Part shown: positions 11,503 to 21,170 of the stretch, in pieces
Numbering within the stretch: position 1 is the stretch's first letter
How the letters are laid out: each line of letters begins with the position of its first letter
DNA from: Odontesthes bonariensis
Taxonomy: Eukaryota > Chordata > Actinopteri > Atheriniformes > Atherinopsidae
NCBI RefSeq assembly: GCF_027942865.1
Contig: NC_134507.1
Coordinates: forward strand, 38,164,797-38,228,796
DNA length: 64,000 nucleotides
Direction: 5' to 3'
The notes under the pieces: generated by a model
Told to the model about the DNA's origin: nothing
What the model saw: only the letters and a program-made list of their open reading frames with translations
Database searches by the model: none
Position numbers and translations under genes: made by a program

Positions 11503-12604
11503 ACATTGACATGGACAATAACATGGACACTAATGCCAAAGAACTCTGCTCTCTACTTGACACTTCGATTCCCACTCTTGCCACTCAAAAGATTGGTGGA
11601 ACTGATAGCTGGAGGGGTGTCAGTCCACCTCCTTGTCACGGCCAAGGTGCCCTTGAGCAAGGCACTGTACCCCCCTTGCTTCCCGGGCGCTTCATGGCTG
11701 CCCACCGCTCCAGGTTGGCATCTGTCTCTGAGTGTGCATGTCTCTGAGTGTGTGTGACATGAGTCACACTGAGTGTGGTCACACACACTCAGAGACAGAT
11801 GCCAACCTGGAGCGGTGGGCAGCCATGAAGCGCCCGGGAAGCAAGGGGGGTACAGTGCCTTGCTCAAGGGCACCTTGGCCGTGACAAGGAGGTGGACTGA
11901 CACCCCTCCAGCTATCAGTTCCACCAATCTTTTGAGTGGCAAGAGTGGGAATCGAACCACCAACCTTCTGGTTTTTGGACGACCGACTCTAACCACTGAG
12001 CCACGGCCACCGCTTGAGGCCACACACTGGATCTGGTTATCTCTAAAGGTGTTGACATTTCTTCTGTTGATATCAAGGACTTGGCGCTCTCTGATAATTT
12101 CTGTGAGTTCTCTGACTTGAAGTTAACGGCAAACAGTCAGTTAACCCGTGTGTCTGTTAGAAAAAGTTACATAAATGAGAATACCAGTGCTAAGTTTATG
12201 GAAATTATAGCTATGTCATCAACTGCGAGTGCAGAGGCAGTTGATGAACTCTAACTTGATAACTTTAACTTGAAACTCTCAAATGTCATGGATAGTGTTG
12301 CACCTGTTAAAAATAAGATGATCTTGAGCAGAAAGCGAACACCATGGAGGATCACTATGATGGTAAAGGCCTTGAAAACAGAATGAAGGAAAGCAGAGCG
12401 TAAATGGTGAAAAACTAAACTTCAAATTCACCATGACCTCATGCCTAGTACAGCTTTTTGCTGTACAGGTCTGGCTTACTAAGCTACCCAGATCAACAGA
12501 TCAGGAGAAGCTGATTCATGCTTTCATCTCCAACAGACTGGCCTACTGTAACGGTCTTCTGACTGGCCTCCCCCAAAAGAGTCTCAAACAGCTGCAGCTC
12601 AATC
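11503..12604 (+). mobile_element. L2-clade LINE copy 2, right part
   Basis: Continuation of copy 2 after the copy 3 insertion. 11503-11565 reads NIDMDNNMDTNAKELCSLLD (endonuclease). The palindromic SINE pair (11566-12012) follows, then [11 protein letters not shown] and onward in broken frames to about 12450. Sequence then jumps through a short unrelated piece (about 12449-12490) to the RT C-terminal region, EKLIHAFISNRLAYCNGLL, ending near 12604. Most of the RT is deleted. Dead. Confidence 0.8.
11566..12012. repeat. Palindromic pair of tRNA-derived SINEs
   Basis: Two copies of the same SINE lie tail to tail as a near-perfect inverted repeat. The left copy (+) starts inside its B box at 11566; the right copy (-) runs to its complete head at about 12012. 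The arms of about 175-185 bp look almost identical by eye, differing mainly by a short CATGTCTCTGAGTG duplication near the centre. The right copy shows a tRNA-like head with an A box (TGGCTCAGTGGTTAGAG) and a B box (GGTTCGATTCC). The same SINE recurs singly near 48.0-48.4 kb and 54.7-55.1 kb. Confidence 0.82.
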
Positions 12605-12679
12605 AGTTTGCTTTGCTTTTGCTTTTCATCCACTTCATTGTTCATTGTTGACCTGTGCTCTTTTTTTCATCTCATTGTT

Positions 12680-12771
12680 GCAAGGGTCAGTACAGCCGGT
12701 GTGCAATGGCTGAGCCTCGTCCTGGGTGAACCACCTTCTTGATCATGGTATCTCCCCTGCCAGGTAAGTAT
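12680..12771 (-). pseudogene. U1 snRNA 5' part (nt 1-92), array left edge
   Basis: The first 92 nt of U1 with its full upstream spacer and promoter element, but the 3' 72 nt are absent. Left of 12680 the sequence turns into an unrelated T-rich stretch (12605-12679). Stem-loops I and II are present; the Sm site and the last stem-loop are missing, so it cannot give a stable U1 RNP. Confidence 0.92.
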
Positions 12772-12813
12772 GAGTTGGAACTGTCAGAGGCTGACACCTC
12801 TTTTCCAGGTGCC

Positions 12814-12833
12814 TCACTCGGCCGGACGGTGCA
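12814..12833 (-). promoter_or_regulatory. Presumed U1 proximal sequence element (repeated in every unit)
   Basis: Minus-strand GCACCGTCCGGCCGAGTG lies 44-61 bp upstream of the U1 start, where snRNA-type Pol II genes carry the SNAPc-binding proximal element. The same place upstream of the U2 fragment and the U5 gene also has CACCG. Equivalent sites recur every 712 bp (for example 13528-13545). No octamer motif was found in the spacer. Confidence 0.6.
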
Positions 12834-13319
12834 GCAAATTCAACTGTCTGCTGTGCCATGCCAGCAGCTAACCTGAATCTGAAAAGCTTGCAGATTAAAA
12901 CACTCCGGCTTTTCTTCATCTTTCTGATCAGTACTTGTTTCAACAACCAAGGACCTTGGAGCACAAATTTATTTAGTTTTTCCACTCTCCCCATCTCTAG
13001 AGCCACACCCACCCACACTGGGAAAATTCTTAGTTGAGGCAAACCCTCAAGGCTTAAAATCTCCAGTGCAGAAATGCTGCCGTATTCTCATCTCGTTGTT
13101 GCCATCACTAAGGCAACGCCCACCTGCCTGGGGTGACTGCACTGTATGACCTCACCTGACAACTGCGCAGCTGCATATCAGCTGTGCAGACCTGCCGCAG
13201 CATCCAGCAAACCTTGCAAAACATGGGTTTTAAAGATGGAAAGGTGTCGTTAAAGCAGCAACGCCAGGACAAAAACCAAGGTAGAGTTGCCCAGGGATAT
13301 TCTCGTTAAACAGTCAAAT

Positions 13320-13483
13320 CAGGGGAGAGCGCGAACGCAGTCCCCCACTACCAGAAATTATGCAGTCGAGATTCCCACATTTGGGGAATTCGCAAGGGTC
13401 AGTACAGCCGGTGTGCAATGGCTGAGCCTCGTCCTGGGTGAACCACCTTCTTGATCATGGTATCTCCCCTGCCAGGTAAGTAT
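13320..13483 (-). ncRNA. RNU1: U1 snRNA gene, copy A
   Basis: U1 pairs with 5' splice sites as part of the spliceosome. Read on the minus strand the gene starts ATACTTACCTGGCAGGGG, whose ACTTACCTG is the splice-site-pairing segment, and ends GCGCTCTCCCCTG. The length of 164 nt equals human U1. The U1-70K loop reads GATCAAGAAGG (human GATCACGAAGG), and the U1A loop keeps ATTGCAC. The Sm site is ATTTCTGG, which fits AUUUSUGG. A promoter element with CACCG lies 45-62 bp upstream (13528-13545). This copy's upstream spacer has a G/C-to-A type change beside that element (GTGCATCACT on the plus strand instead of GTGCCTCACT). Probably functional; expression cannot be judged from sequence. Confidence 0.95.
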
Positions 13484-14031
13484 GAGTTGGAACTGTCAGA
13501 GGCTGACACCTCTTTTCCAGGTGCATCACTCGGCCGGACGGTGCAGCAAATTCAACTGTCTGCAGTGCCATGCCAGCAGCTAACCTGAATCTGAAAAGCT
13601 TGCAGATTAAAACAGTCCGGCTTTTCTTCATCTTTCTGATCAGTTCTTGTTTCAACAACCAAGGAACTTGGAGCACAAATTTATTTAGTTTTTCCACTCT
13701 CCCCATCTCTAGAGCCACACCCACCCACACTGGGAAAATTCTTAGTTGAGGCAAACCCTCACGGCTTAAAATCTCCAGTGCAGATATGCCGCCGTGGTCT
13801 CATCTCGTTGTTGCCATCACTAAGGCAACGCCCACCTGCCTGGGGTGACTGCACTGTATGACCTCACCTGACAACTGCGCAGCTGCATATCAGCTGTGCA
13901 GACCTGCCGCAGCATTCAGCAAACCTTGCAAAACATGGGTTTTAAAGATGGGAAGGTGTCGTTAAAGCAGCAACGCCAGGACAAAAACCAAGGTAGAGTT
14001 GCCCAGGGATATTCACGTTAAACAGTCAAAT

Positions 14032-14195
14032 CAGGGGAGAGCGCGAACGCAGTCCCCCACTACCAGAAATTATGCAGTCGAGATTCCCACATTTGGGGAA
14101 TTCGCAAGGGTCAGTACAGCCGGTGTGCAATGGCTGAGCCTCGTCCTGGGTGAACCACCTTCTTGATCATGGTATCTCCCCTGCCAGGTAAGTAT
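14032..14195 (-). ncRNA. RNU1: U1 snRNA gene, copy B
   Basis: Same 164-nt sequence as copy A by eye, with the splice-site-pairing 5' end, both protein-binding loops and the Sm site. The upstream element carries the array-majority sequence GCACCGTCCGGCCGAGTG. Downstream, GTTTAAC about 11 bp past the 3' end could be part of a 3' box, though the match to the vertebrate consensus is weak. Confidence 0.95.
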
Positions 14196-14743
14196 GAGTT
14201 GGAACTGTCAGAGGCTGACACCTCTTTTCCAGGTGCCTCACTCGGCCGGACGGTGCAGCAAATTCAACTGTCTGCTGTGCCATGCCAGCAGCTAACCTGA
14301 ATCTGAAAAGCTTGCAGATTAAAACACTCCGGCTTTTCTTCATCTTTCTGATCAGTTCTTGTTTCAACAACCAAGGACCTTGGAGCACAAATTTATTTAG
14401 TTTTTCCACTCTCCCCATCTCTAGAGCCACACCCACCCACACTGGGAAAATTCTTAGTTGAGGCAAACCCTCACGGCTTAAAATCTCCAGTGCAGATATG
14501 CCGCCGTGGTCTCATCTCGTTGTTGCCATCACTAAGGCAACGCCCACCTGCCTGGGGTGACTGCACTGTATGACCTCACCTGACAACTGCGCAGCTGCAT
14601 ATCAGCTGTGCAGACCTGCCGCAGCATTCAGCAAACCTTGCAAAACATGGGTTTTAAAGATGGGAAGGTGTCGTTAAAGCAGCAACGCCAGGACAAAAAC
14701 CAAGGTAGAGTTGCCCAGGGATATTCACGTTAAACAGTCAAAT

Positions 14744-14907
14744 CAGGGGAGAGCGCGAACGCAGTCCCCCACTACCAGAAATTATGCAGTCGAGATTCCC
14801 ACATTTGGGGAATTCGCAAGGGTCAGTACAGCCGGTGTGCAATGGCTGAGCCTCGTCCTGGGTGAACCACCTTCTTGATCATGGTATCTCCCCTGCCAGG
14901 TAAGTAT
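14744..14907 (-). ncRNA. RNU1: U1 snRNA gene, copy C
   Basis: Identical by eye to copies A and B in the transcribed region and with the majority promoter element. The spacer just upstream differs from its neighbours by CTCACAGCTT in place of CTCACGGCTT near 15183. Confidence 0.95.
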
Positions 14908-15455
14908 GAGTTGGAACTGTCAGAGGCTGACACCTCTTTTCCAGGTGCCTCACTCGGCCGGACGGTGCAGCAAATTCAACTGTCTGCTGTGCCATGCCAG
15001 CAGCTAACCTGAATCTGAAAAGCTTGCAGATTAAAACACTCCGGCTTTTCTTCATCTTTCTGATCAGTTCTTGTTTCAACAACCAAGGACCTTGGAGCAC
15101 AAATTTATTTAGTTTTTCCACTCTCCCCATCTCTAGAGCCACACCCACCCACACTGGGAAAATTCTTAGTTGAGGCAAACCCTCACAGCTTAAAATCTCC
15201 AGTGCAGATATGCCGCCGTGGTCTCATCTCGTTGTTGCCATCACTAAGGCAACGCCCACCTGCCTGGGGTGACTGCACTGTATGACCTCACCTGACAACT
15301 GCGCAGCTGCATATCAGCTGTGCAGACCTGCCGCAGCATTCAGCAAACCTTGCAAAACATGGGTTTTAAAGATGGGAAGGTGTCGTTAAAGCAGCAACGC
15401 CAGGACAAAAACCAAGGTAGAGTTGCCCAGGGATATTCACGTTAAACATTCAAAT

Positions 15456-15619
15456 CAGGGGAGAGCGCGAACGCAGTCCCCCACTACCAGAAATTATGCA
15501 GTCGAGATTCCCACATTTGGGGAATTCGCAAGGGTCAGTACAGCCGGTGTGCAATGGCTGAGCCTCGTCCTGGGTGAACCACCTTCTTGATCATGGTATC
15601 TCCCCTGCCAGGTAAGTAT
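15456..15619 (-). ncRNA. RNU1: U1 snRNA gene, copy D
   Basis: Full 164-nt U1. A difference lies just past the 3' end: TAAACATTCAAAT on the plus strand replaces TAAACAGTCAAAT, inside the stretch where a 3' box would be expected, so 3' end formation could differ slightly. Confidence 0.95.
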
Positions 15620-16167
15620 GAGTTGGAACTGTCAGAGGCTGACACCTCTTTTCCAGGTGCCTCACTCGGCCGGACGGTGCAGCAAATTCAACTGTCTGCT
15701 GTGCCATGCCAGCAGCTAACCTGAATCTGAAAAGCTTGCAGATTAAAACACTCCGGCTTTTCTTCATCTTTCTGATCAGTTCTTGTTTCAACAACCAAGG
15801 ACCTTGGAGCACAAATTTATTTAGTTTTTCCACTCTCCCCATCTCTAGAGCCACACCCACCCACACTGGGAAAATTCTTAGTTGAGGCAAACCCTCACGG
15901 CTTAAAATCTCCAGTGCAGATATGCCGCCGTGGTCTCATCTCGTTGTTGCCATCACTAAGGCAACGCCCACCTGCCTGGGGTGACTGCACTGTATGACCT
16001 CACCTGACAACTGCGCAGCTGCATATCAGCTGTGCAGACCTGCCGCAGCATTCAGCAAACCTTGCAAAACATGGGTTTTAAAGATGGGAAGGTGTCGTTA
16101 AAGCAGCAACGCCAGGACAAAAACCAAGGTAGAGTTGCCCAGGGATATTCACGTTAAACAGTCAAAT

Positions 16168-16331
16168 CAGGGGAGAGCGCGAACGCAGTCCCCCACTACC
16201 AGAAATTATGCAGTCGAGATTCCCACATTTGGGGAATTCGCAAGGGTCAGTACAGCCGGTGTGCAATGGCTGAGCCTCGTCCTGGGTGAACCACCTTCTT
16301 GATCATGGTATCTCCCCTGCCAGGTAAGTAT
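16168..16331 (-). ncRNA. RNU1: U1 snRNA gene, copy E
   Basis: Full 164-nt U1 with all motifs. Its promoter element differs: the plus strand reads CGGCCTGACGGTGC instead of CGGCCGGACGGTGC near 16380, one change inside the presumed proximal element, which might alter promoter strength. Confidence 0.94.
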
Positions 16332-16879
16332 GAGTTGGAACTGTCAGAGGCTGACACCTCTTTTCCAGGTGCCTCACTCGGCCTGACGGTGCAGCAAATT
16401 CAACTGTCTGCAGTGCCATGCCAGCAGCTAACCTGAATCTGAAAAGCTTGCAGATTAAAACACTCCGGCTTTCCTTCATCTTTCTGATCAGTTCTTGTTT
16501 CAACAACCAAGGACCTTGGAGCACAAATTTATTTAGTTTTTCCACTCTCCCCATCTCTAGAGCCACACCCACCCACACTGGGAAAATTCTTAGTTGAGGC
16601 AAACCCTCACGGCTTAAAATCTCCAGTGCAGATATGCCGCCGTGGTCTCATCTCGTTGTTGCCATCACTAAGGCAACGCCCACCTGCCTGGGGTGACTGC
16701 ACTGTATGACCTCACCTGACAACTGCGCAGCTGCATATCAGCTGTGCAGACCTGCCGCAGCATTCAGCAAACCTTGCAAAACATGGGTTTTAAAGATGGG
16801 AAGGTGTCGTTAAAGCAGCAACGCCAGGACAAAAACCAAGGTAGAGTTGCCCAGGGATATTCACGTTAAACAGTCAAAT

Positions 16880-17043
16880 CAGGGGAGAGCGCGAACGCAG
16901 TCCCCCACTACCAGAAATTATGCAGTCGAGATTCCCACATTTGGGGAATTCGCAAGGGTCAGTACAGCCGGTGTGCAATGGCTGAGCCTCGTCCTGGGTG
17001 AACCACCTTCTTGATCATGGTATCTCCCCTGCCAGGTAAGTAT
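16880..17043 (-). ncRNA. RNU1: U1 snRNA gene, copy F
   Basis: Full 164-nt U1, last whole copy of the array. The promoter element is the majority type. The upstream spacer has one private change (ACAAATTGATTTAG for ACAAATTTATTTAG near 17240). Confidence 0.95.
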
Positions 17044-17591
17044 GAGTTGGAACTGTCAGAGGCTGACACCTCTTTTCCAGGTGCCTCACTCGGCCGGACG
17101 GTGCAGCAAATTCAACTGTCTGCTGTGCCATGCCAGCAGCTAACCTGAATCTGAAAAGCTTGCAGATTAAAACACTCCGGCTTTTCTTCATCTTTCTGAT
17201 CAGTTCTTGTTTCAACAACCAAGGACCTTGGAGCACAAATTGATTTAGTTTTTCCACTCTCCCCATCTCTAGAGCCACACCCACCCACACTGGGAAAATT
17301 CTTAGTTGAGGCAAACCCTCACGGCTTAAAATCTCCAGTGCAGATATGCCGCCGTGGTCTCATCTCGTTGTTGCCATCACTAAGGCAACGCCCACCTGCC
17401 TGGGGTGACTGCACTGTATGACCTCACCTGACAACTGCGCAGCTGCATATCAGCTGTGCAGACCTGCCGCAGCATCCAGCAAACCTTGCAAAACATGGGT
17501 TTTAAAGATGGAAAGGTGTCGTTAAAGCAGCAACGCCAGGACAAAAACCAAGGTAGAGTTGCCCAGGGATATTCACGTTAAACAGTCAAAT

Positions 17592-17666
17592 CAGGGGAGA
17601 GCGCGAACGCAGTCCCCCACTACCAGAAATTATGCAGCCGAGATTCCCACATTTGGGGAATTCGCA
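17592..17666 (-). pseudogene. U1 snRNA 3' part (nt 90-164), array right edge
   Basis: The 3' 75 nt of U1, including the Sm site and last stem-loop. It differs from whole copies by one base (GCAGCCGAG for GCAGTCGAG on the plus strand). Sequence beyond 17666 is unrelated, so this piece has no promoter. It complements the left-edge fragment with a 3-nt overlap. Confidence 0.92.
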
Positions 17667-18212
17667 GAAGATTTCCGAACTGAAGTGCAAAAGTCTACGT
17701 TTCTTGTAGACAGTTACGGCCTGTTATTGGCCTAGAGTCTACGTTAAATGTAGACTCTAGGCCAATCAGAGAGGAGTCTACATTCTAAACGTACACTCTA
17801 GGCCAATCAGAGAGGCTCTTGGCCAATTCAAGCCAAACCAACTCGCGAAATACCGAGAGGCTGCTACGAAGGTACAGTTTGTTACTACGATCATATTCTA
17901 GCGATATACCTCTGTAATTGATAAAAAATGTCCCGCATTTACCTACTACGATCATATTCTAGCGATATACCTCTGTAATTTATCAAAAAGATCACCTGTT
18001 TATTTGTAATAGGCTACAAGGTTTTTAGCGTAAAGCTGGGTGACCGGAGGGTGTTAGCAACGCTATAAAGTTTATTTTTTAGCAACAAAAAAGAATACAG
18101 CATGGCTATATTTATATCGTTTTCCTTTCTACTTTGTGAATGTCACATCAACAGAAAACAGATAACGTTTTTAATGTCGTAACATGGAAGTCGAGTGACA
18201 CCAGCGGCAGTA
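17667..18212. repeat. Spacer with short inverted and direct repeats; left copy of a flank duplication
   Basis: 17690-17815 holds repeats of GTCTACGTT- and CTAGGCCAATCAGAGAGG-like units, partly inverted. 17881-17995 contains a tandem duplication of about 60 bp (ACGATCATATTCTAGCG units). 17943-18212 is repeated with divergence at 19861-20155. No gene was recognised. Confidence 0.6.
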
Positions 18213-18401
18213 CAGGGGTCCGTTTCACGTAGCAGGTACAACCAACTCTGAGTCTATTCCTGATCTCTGAGTTGATCTACTCTGAGATAGAAAACCCTGA
18301 GTTTTCGGTTCCAGAAACGCTGATTTGAGTGAGGTTAATCAACTCTGAGTAAGTTCACCTTGAGTTTAGCGCGTGCACCACAACTTTAAAAAGCCAGCAT
18401 C

Positions 18402-18709
18402 AATGGAGCCCCGATTCGACGAGTCACCTTGGCAACGGGGAAGAGGAGGGGCTACGTTTTTCACCAACCTCGAATTGGAAATCTTAATGCGCTCATACGG
18501 CGAGTTTCAAAACGTTTTTAGAAATAAGTGCAACACCGCTGCAGCAGCAAAAGTGTAAGTTTACATGTAGTCCTTTGCAATCACAATAAAATTACAGGGG
18601 AAACTGCTTGAATGGTAGCCCATTCATTTATTTCATTTAGGTGAAATCCCGCAGGGGAGAAGCGCACTTGGCAGCAGTCTAAGATGAAATATAAAAACAT
18701 TGTTCAAAC
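18402..18709 (+). pseudogene. Harbinger accessory Myb/SANT-like protein, first two exons
   Basis: The frame starts MEPRFDESPWQRGRGGATFF and continues FTNLELEILMRSYGEFQNVF, the first helices of a Myb/SANT-like DNA-binding domain, up to a donor-like GTAAGT at 18556. Similarity resumes at about 18643-18709 with NPAGEKRTWQQSKMKYKNIV before GTGAGA. The remaining C-terminal part is not visible. In Harbinger elements this protein binds element ends and helps import the transposase. Confidence 0.7.
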
Positions 18710-18861
18710 AGGTGAGACCTCGGCATGGAGGTTCCTCATTTTGATCATGTTTTACACTGTAAAATAAATATTAAGTGGCTATTTGACTGTGCAGTTATTT
18801 TATTCCCAACAATGCTGTTTTCACACACATAAACTATGTCTTCTCATCTATACCATCCATC

Positions 18862-19045
18862 CATTATCTATACCGCTGAATCCGTCAGTCGGGTCGCGGG
18901 GGGGCTGGAGCCTATCCCAGCGGTCAATGGGCAAGGGGCGGGGTACACCCTGGACAGGCCGCCAGTCCATCACAGGGCCACATTAGAGACAAACGAGACA
19001 AACAACCATACACACTCACAGTCACTCCGAAGGACAATTTAGAGT
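18862..19045 (+). repeat. Dispersed teleost repeat inside the Harbinger element
   Basis: Contains the phrases GGGTCGCGGGGGGGCTGGAG, GGCGGGGTACACCCTGGAC and CCATACACACTCACA, which I recognise as a very common fish interspersed repeat, preceded by CCATCCATTATCTATACCGC. I cannot give the family name with confidence. Confidence 0.55.
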
Positions 19046-19860
19046 CATCATCTATATCATGTTCTGTTAAATAATTAAGCCTATTTAAACTAACACAGAC
19101 TTCTACTGAGCCAACAGAAATAAGGCAGATGCCCGTAAAACGGGTGGTGCCCAGCACCACCACCTCTAACGGGAGGGCAGTGTCTGAGGGAATCCCCGGA
19201 GGGAGTCCACCCCCAAGACACGAGTGCTTTTATAAAATATAATAGGCCTATATATGTCTTTTTTAAGCCTATTCATACAAATATTTATTTGTCTTTTATG
19301 TATTTTTTTTCTTTTGTCCCAACACATTCTGATGGTGCCGCTCAAAAAGATAATTGTCTGTAAATGCAAAAATCTATGCGCGGTCTGATAACCATCTCTG
19401 ACGAATATTTATTTTTCTGCGCAATAATGCTGCACCTTCATCCACGGGATCGTTGTCAAAAGGACATGTTCGTGAAAAAAGTTGCCTCCTACTGTGCCTA
19501 ATGGACTTCTAGAAGTAGAAGAACTCGCTCTGCTGACTGAATGAATGAGGAAATCAAATGGCGTGTGTGGCTGAAAGAGGGCGGAGACAGAAAGAAACTC
19601 AAGGTTTCTTGAATAAAACCTGGTCCCGACCAGGTTAGGTTCAGAGAGTCTGTTATTCCGGTAACTGACCGTGAGGTTAAGTTACCTCTCTTTGTGAAAC
19701 AGGCTAGAGTTACCCCTCTTTCTCGGGGTTGAGTTACCTCCCTTTGTGAAACGGAAAACTCAGGGTTTCCCTCATTTCAGGGTTAACCTACTCAGAGTTT
19801 TCACTAAACCTGCTACGTGAAACGGACCTCTGGTCTGCAGCCAGACCCTGTTGCTCGTCT

Positions 19861-20155
19861 GCGATCATATTCTGGCGATATACCTCTGTAATTTATTAAG
19901 AAGATCACCTGTTTATTTTTAATACAAGGTTTTAAGCGTGATGTTAAAGCTGGGTGACAGTACGCTGTAAATATCTCCGCGTTGCTCCATGGGTGTTTTG
20001 TTTAATCAACGCTATAAAGTTTATTTTAGCAAAAAAAAATATACAGCATGGCTATATTTATATCGTTTTCCTGTCTACTTTGTGAATGTCACATCAACAG
20101 ATAATAGATAACGTTTTTAGCGTTGTAACATGAAAGTCGAGTGACACCAGCGACA
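19861..20155 (+). repeat. Right copy of the flank duplication
   Basis: Diverged direct copy of 17943-18212: both contain GCGATATACCTCTGTAATTT, AACGCTATAAAGTTTATTTT, ACAGCATGGCTATATTTATA and AGTCGAGTGACACCAGCG. The right copy has about 40 extra bp (around 19960-20005). It lies just upstream of the three-exon gene, so it may be a duplicated promoter region. Confidence 0.75.
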
Positions 20156-20405
20156 GTGCACAAGCGCTCTTTCGAGCTGCAACTGTCAAGTGCGTCTGCG
20201 ATTTGGCCCGGAGCCATTATTTATGCAAAAAAAAAAAACTATCCACCTCGTTTGTATGAATTTTAATACGTGTTACATTTGCCTATTGTACATTTTCAAT
20301 TCTGGTGGCAATGCTATGGCTTTTGCCTCCATTTGTCTAATAATAGTGACTATTGCAATGGTTATAATGATCATGATATTGCTAAAAGTCTGTTGACAAT
20401 TTCAG

Positions 20406-20873
20406 GACATGGATACTTTGCTGCCAGCACTCAACATCCTGAACACCAGCCTGCCGGTAGAGAGGCAGCAATGCGTTCTGGCAGCCTCCAAGGCAGCCAA
20501 GGCCCAGCAGGGGAGAGGTCAGGTTTGTCCGATGGACGACAAACTAAGGGACCCCAAGACTGCCTTTGAGGAGGGTAAACATCTTGGCATTGCATTTATA
20601 CTATAAATATATAAGTAATGACAATGTGGTGCACTAGAGCTTTTGCTTGCCTATTCACTGAGGTCATAACATGTCTCGTCTTCAGCAAAGAGGCGCTGTG
20701 GTGTACAGAGGCCGACTGAGGCCCAGTACTTTGGGCAGCTGGTCCTGACCTTCTACACCGGCCGGACCTTTAAGTGGCTGGTCGAGAACGACGTGAGCTA
20801 CGTCAAGTAGTAAGCATTTACAAGAAAACCAAAGCAAGCCAGGAACAGTTTTCCCTTCACTGAAACTAACAGC

Positions 20874-20938
<65 letters not shown>

Positions 20939-21170
20939 TTCAGTCTCGTCGACCGCCACTGTAAAGAGAGCCGGCAGCCGGAGAAGCGTGGGGCCTTAAA
21001 CGAGGAGTGGCTGAAGGACAGCCTGCTGCAGTATGTGGAGCTCTTTCCGGCCATCTCCTGCCACCTCGAGAGGAACGTGGACAAGGCCATTTACGGCATG
21101 GGCCGTTTCCGGTCGTTCACGTTCCTCGAGATGTGGCAGTGGTACCAGCGCCACCAATCTGGTCAAATTG
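20406..21170 (+). CDS. Unrecognised gene fragment, three spliceable exons
   Basis: Exons 20406-20574, 20686-20809 and 20944-21170 have consistent phases and GT/AG borders (GTAAAC, GTAAGC, GTCAGT; TTTCAG, TTCAG, TTTCAG). The first ATG is at 20409 (MDTLLPALNILNTSLPVERQ), four bases into the exon, so it may be the start or an internal Met. The joined frame continues through CPMDDKLRDPKTAFEEA, YFGQLVLTFYTGRTFKWLVE, YLVDRHCKESRQPEKRG and CHLERNVDKAIYGMGRFRSF to EMWQWYQRHQSGQI. No stop interrupts about 172 codons. I do not recognise the family; the conserved look and clean splice sites suggest real coding descent. No further exon was found before the U1 fragment at 21716. Confidence 0.6.
20874..20937 (+). 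repeat. GT microsatellite directly before a splice acceptor
   Basis: About 32 GT units end six bases before the acceptor ATTTCAG of the third exon, where a pyrimidine tract would normally be. Confidence 0.95.

Larger units (their letters stand above)
12680..17666 (-). repeat. Tandem array of 712-bp U1 snRNA units
   Basis: Seven periods of exactly 712 bp. Each unit is one 164-nt U1 snRNA gene (minus strand) plus a 548-bp spacer. The gene copies look identical by eye, while spacers differ at only a few positions, as expected from concerted evolution or recent expansion. The array starts and stops inside the U1 sequence: 12680 is at U1 nt 92 and 17666 at U1 nt 90, so the total is seven periods plus 3 bp (GCA). 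Spacers contain no other recognisable gene; a 99-codon frame repeated in each spacer is a shadow. Confidence 0.96.
18213..19832 (+). mobile_element. PIF/Harbinger-type element with Myb/SANT remnant
   Basis: The ends are inverted repeats around GGTCCGTTTCACGTAGCAGG (left, about 18217; right, reverse complement ending near 19828), with further AACTCTGAGT-type subterminal repeats on both sides. A Myb/SANT-like coding remnant (18402-18709) is typical of the Harbinger accessory protein. No DDE transposase was recognised, and a clear 3-bp target duplication could not be fixed. The element sits between the two copies of a duplicated flank. Confidence 0.75.

Noticed and set aside
12743-17314. Seven near-identical 99-codon frames on the minus strand
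   Set aside because: They lie in the spacer and U1 5' end of the tandem unit and overlap the U1 gene start; the repetition comes from the array, and no protein family or codon pattern supports them.
12680-17666. CRISPR-like or satellite interpretation of the 712-bp array
   Set aside because: The period is far too long for CRISPR, there are no unique spacers, and each unit contains a recognisable U1 gene.
20866-21090. Valine-cysteine and threonine-histidine repeat frames
   Set aside because: Produced by the GT microsatellite in an intron.
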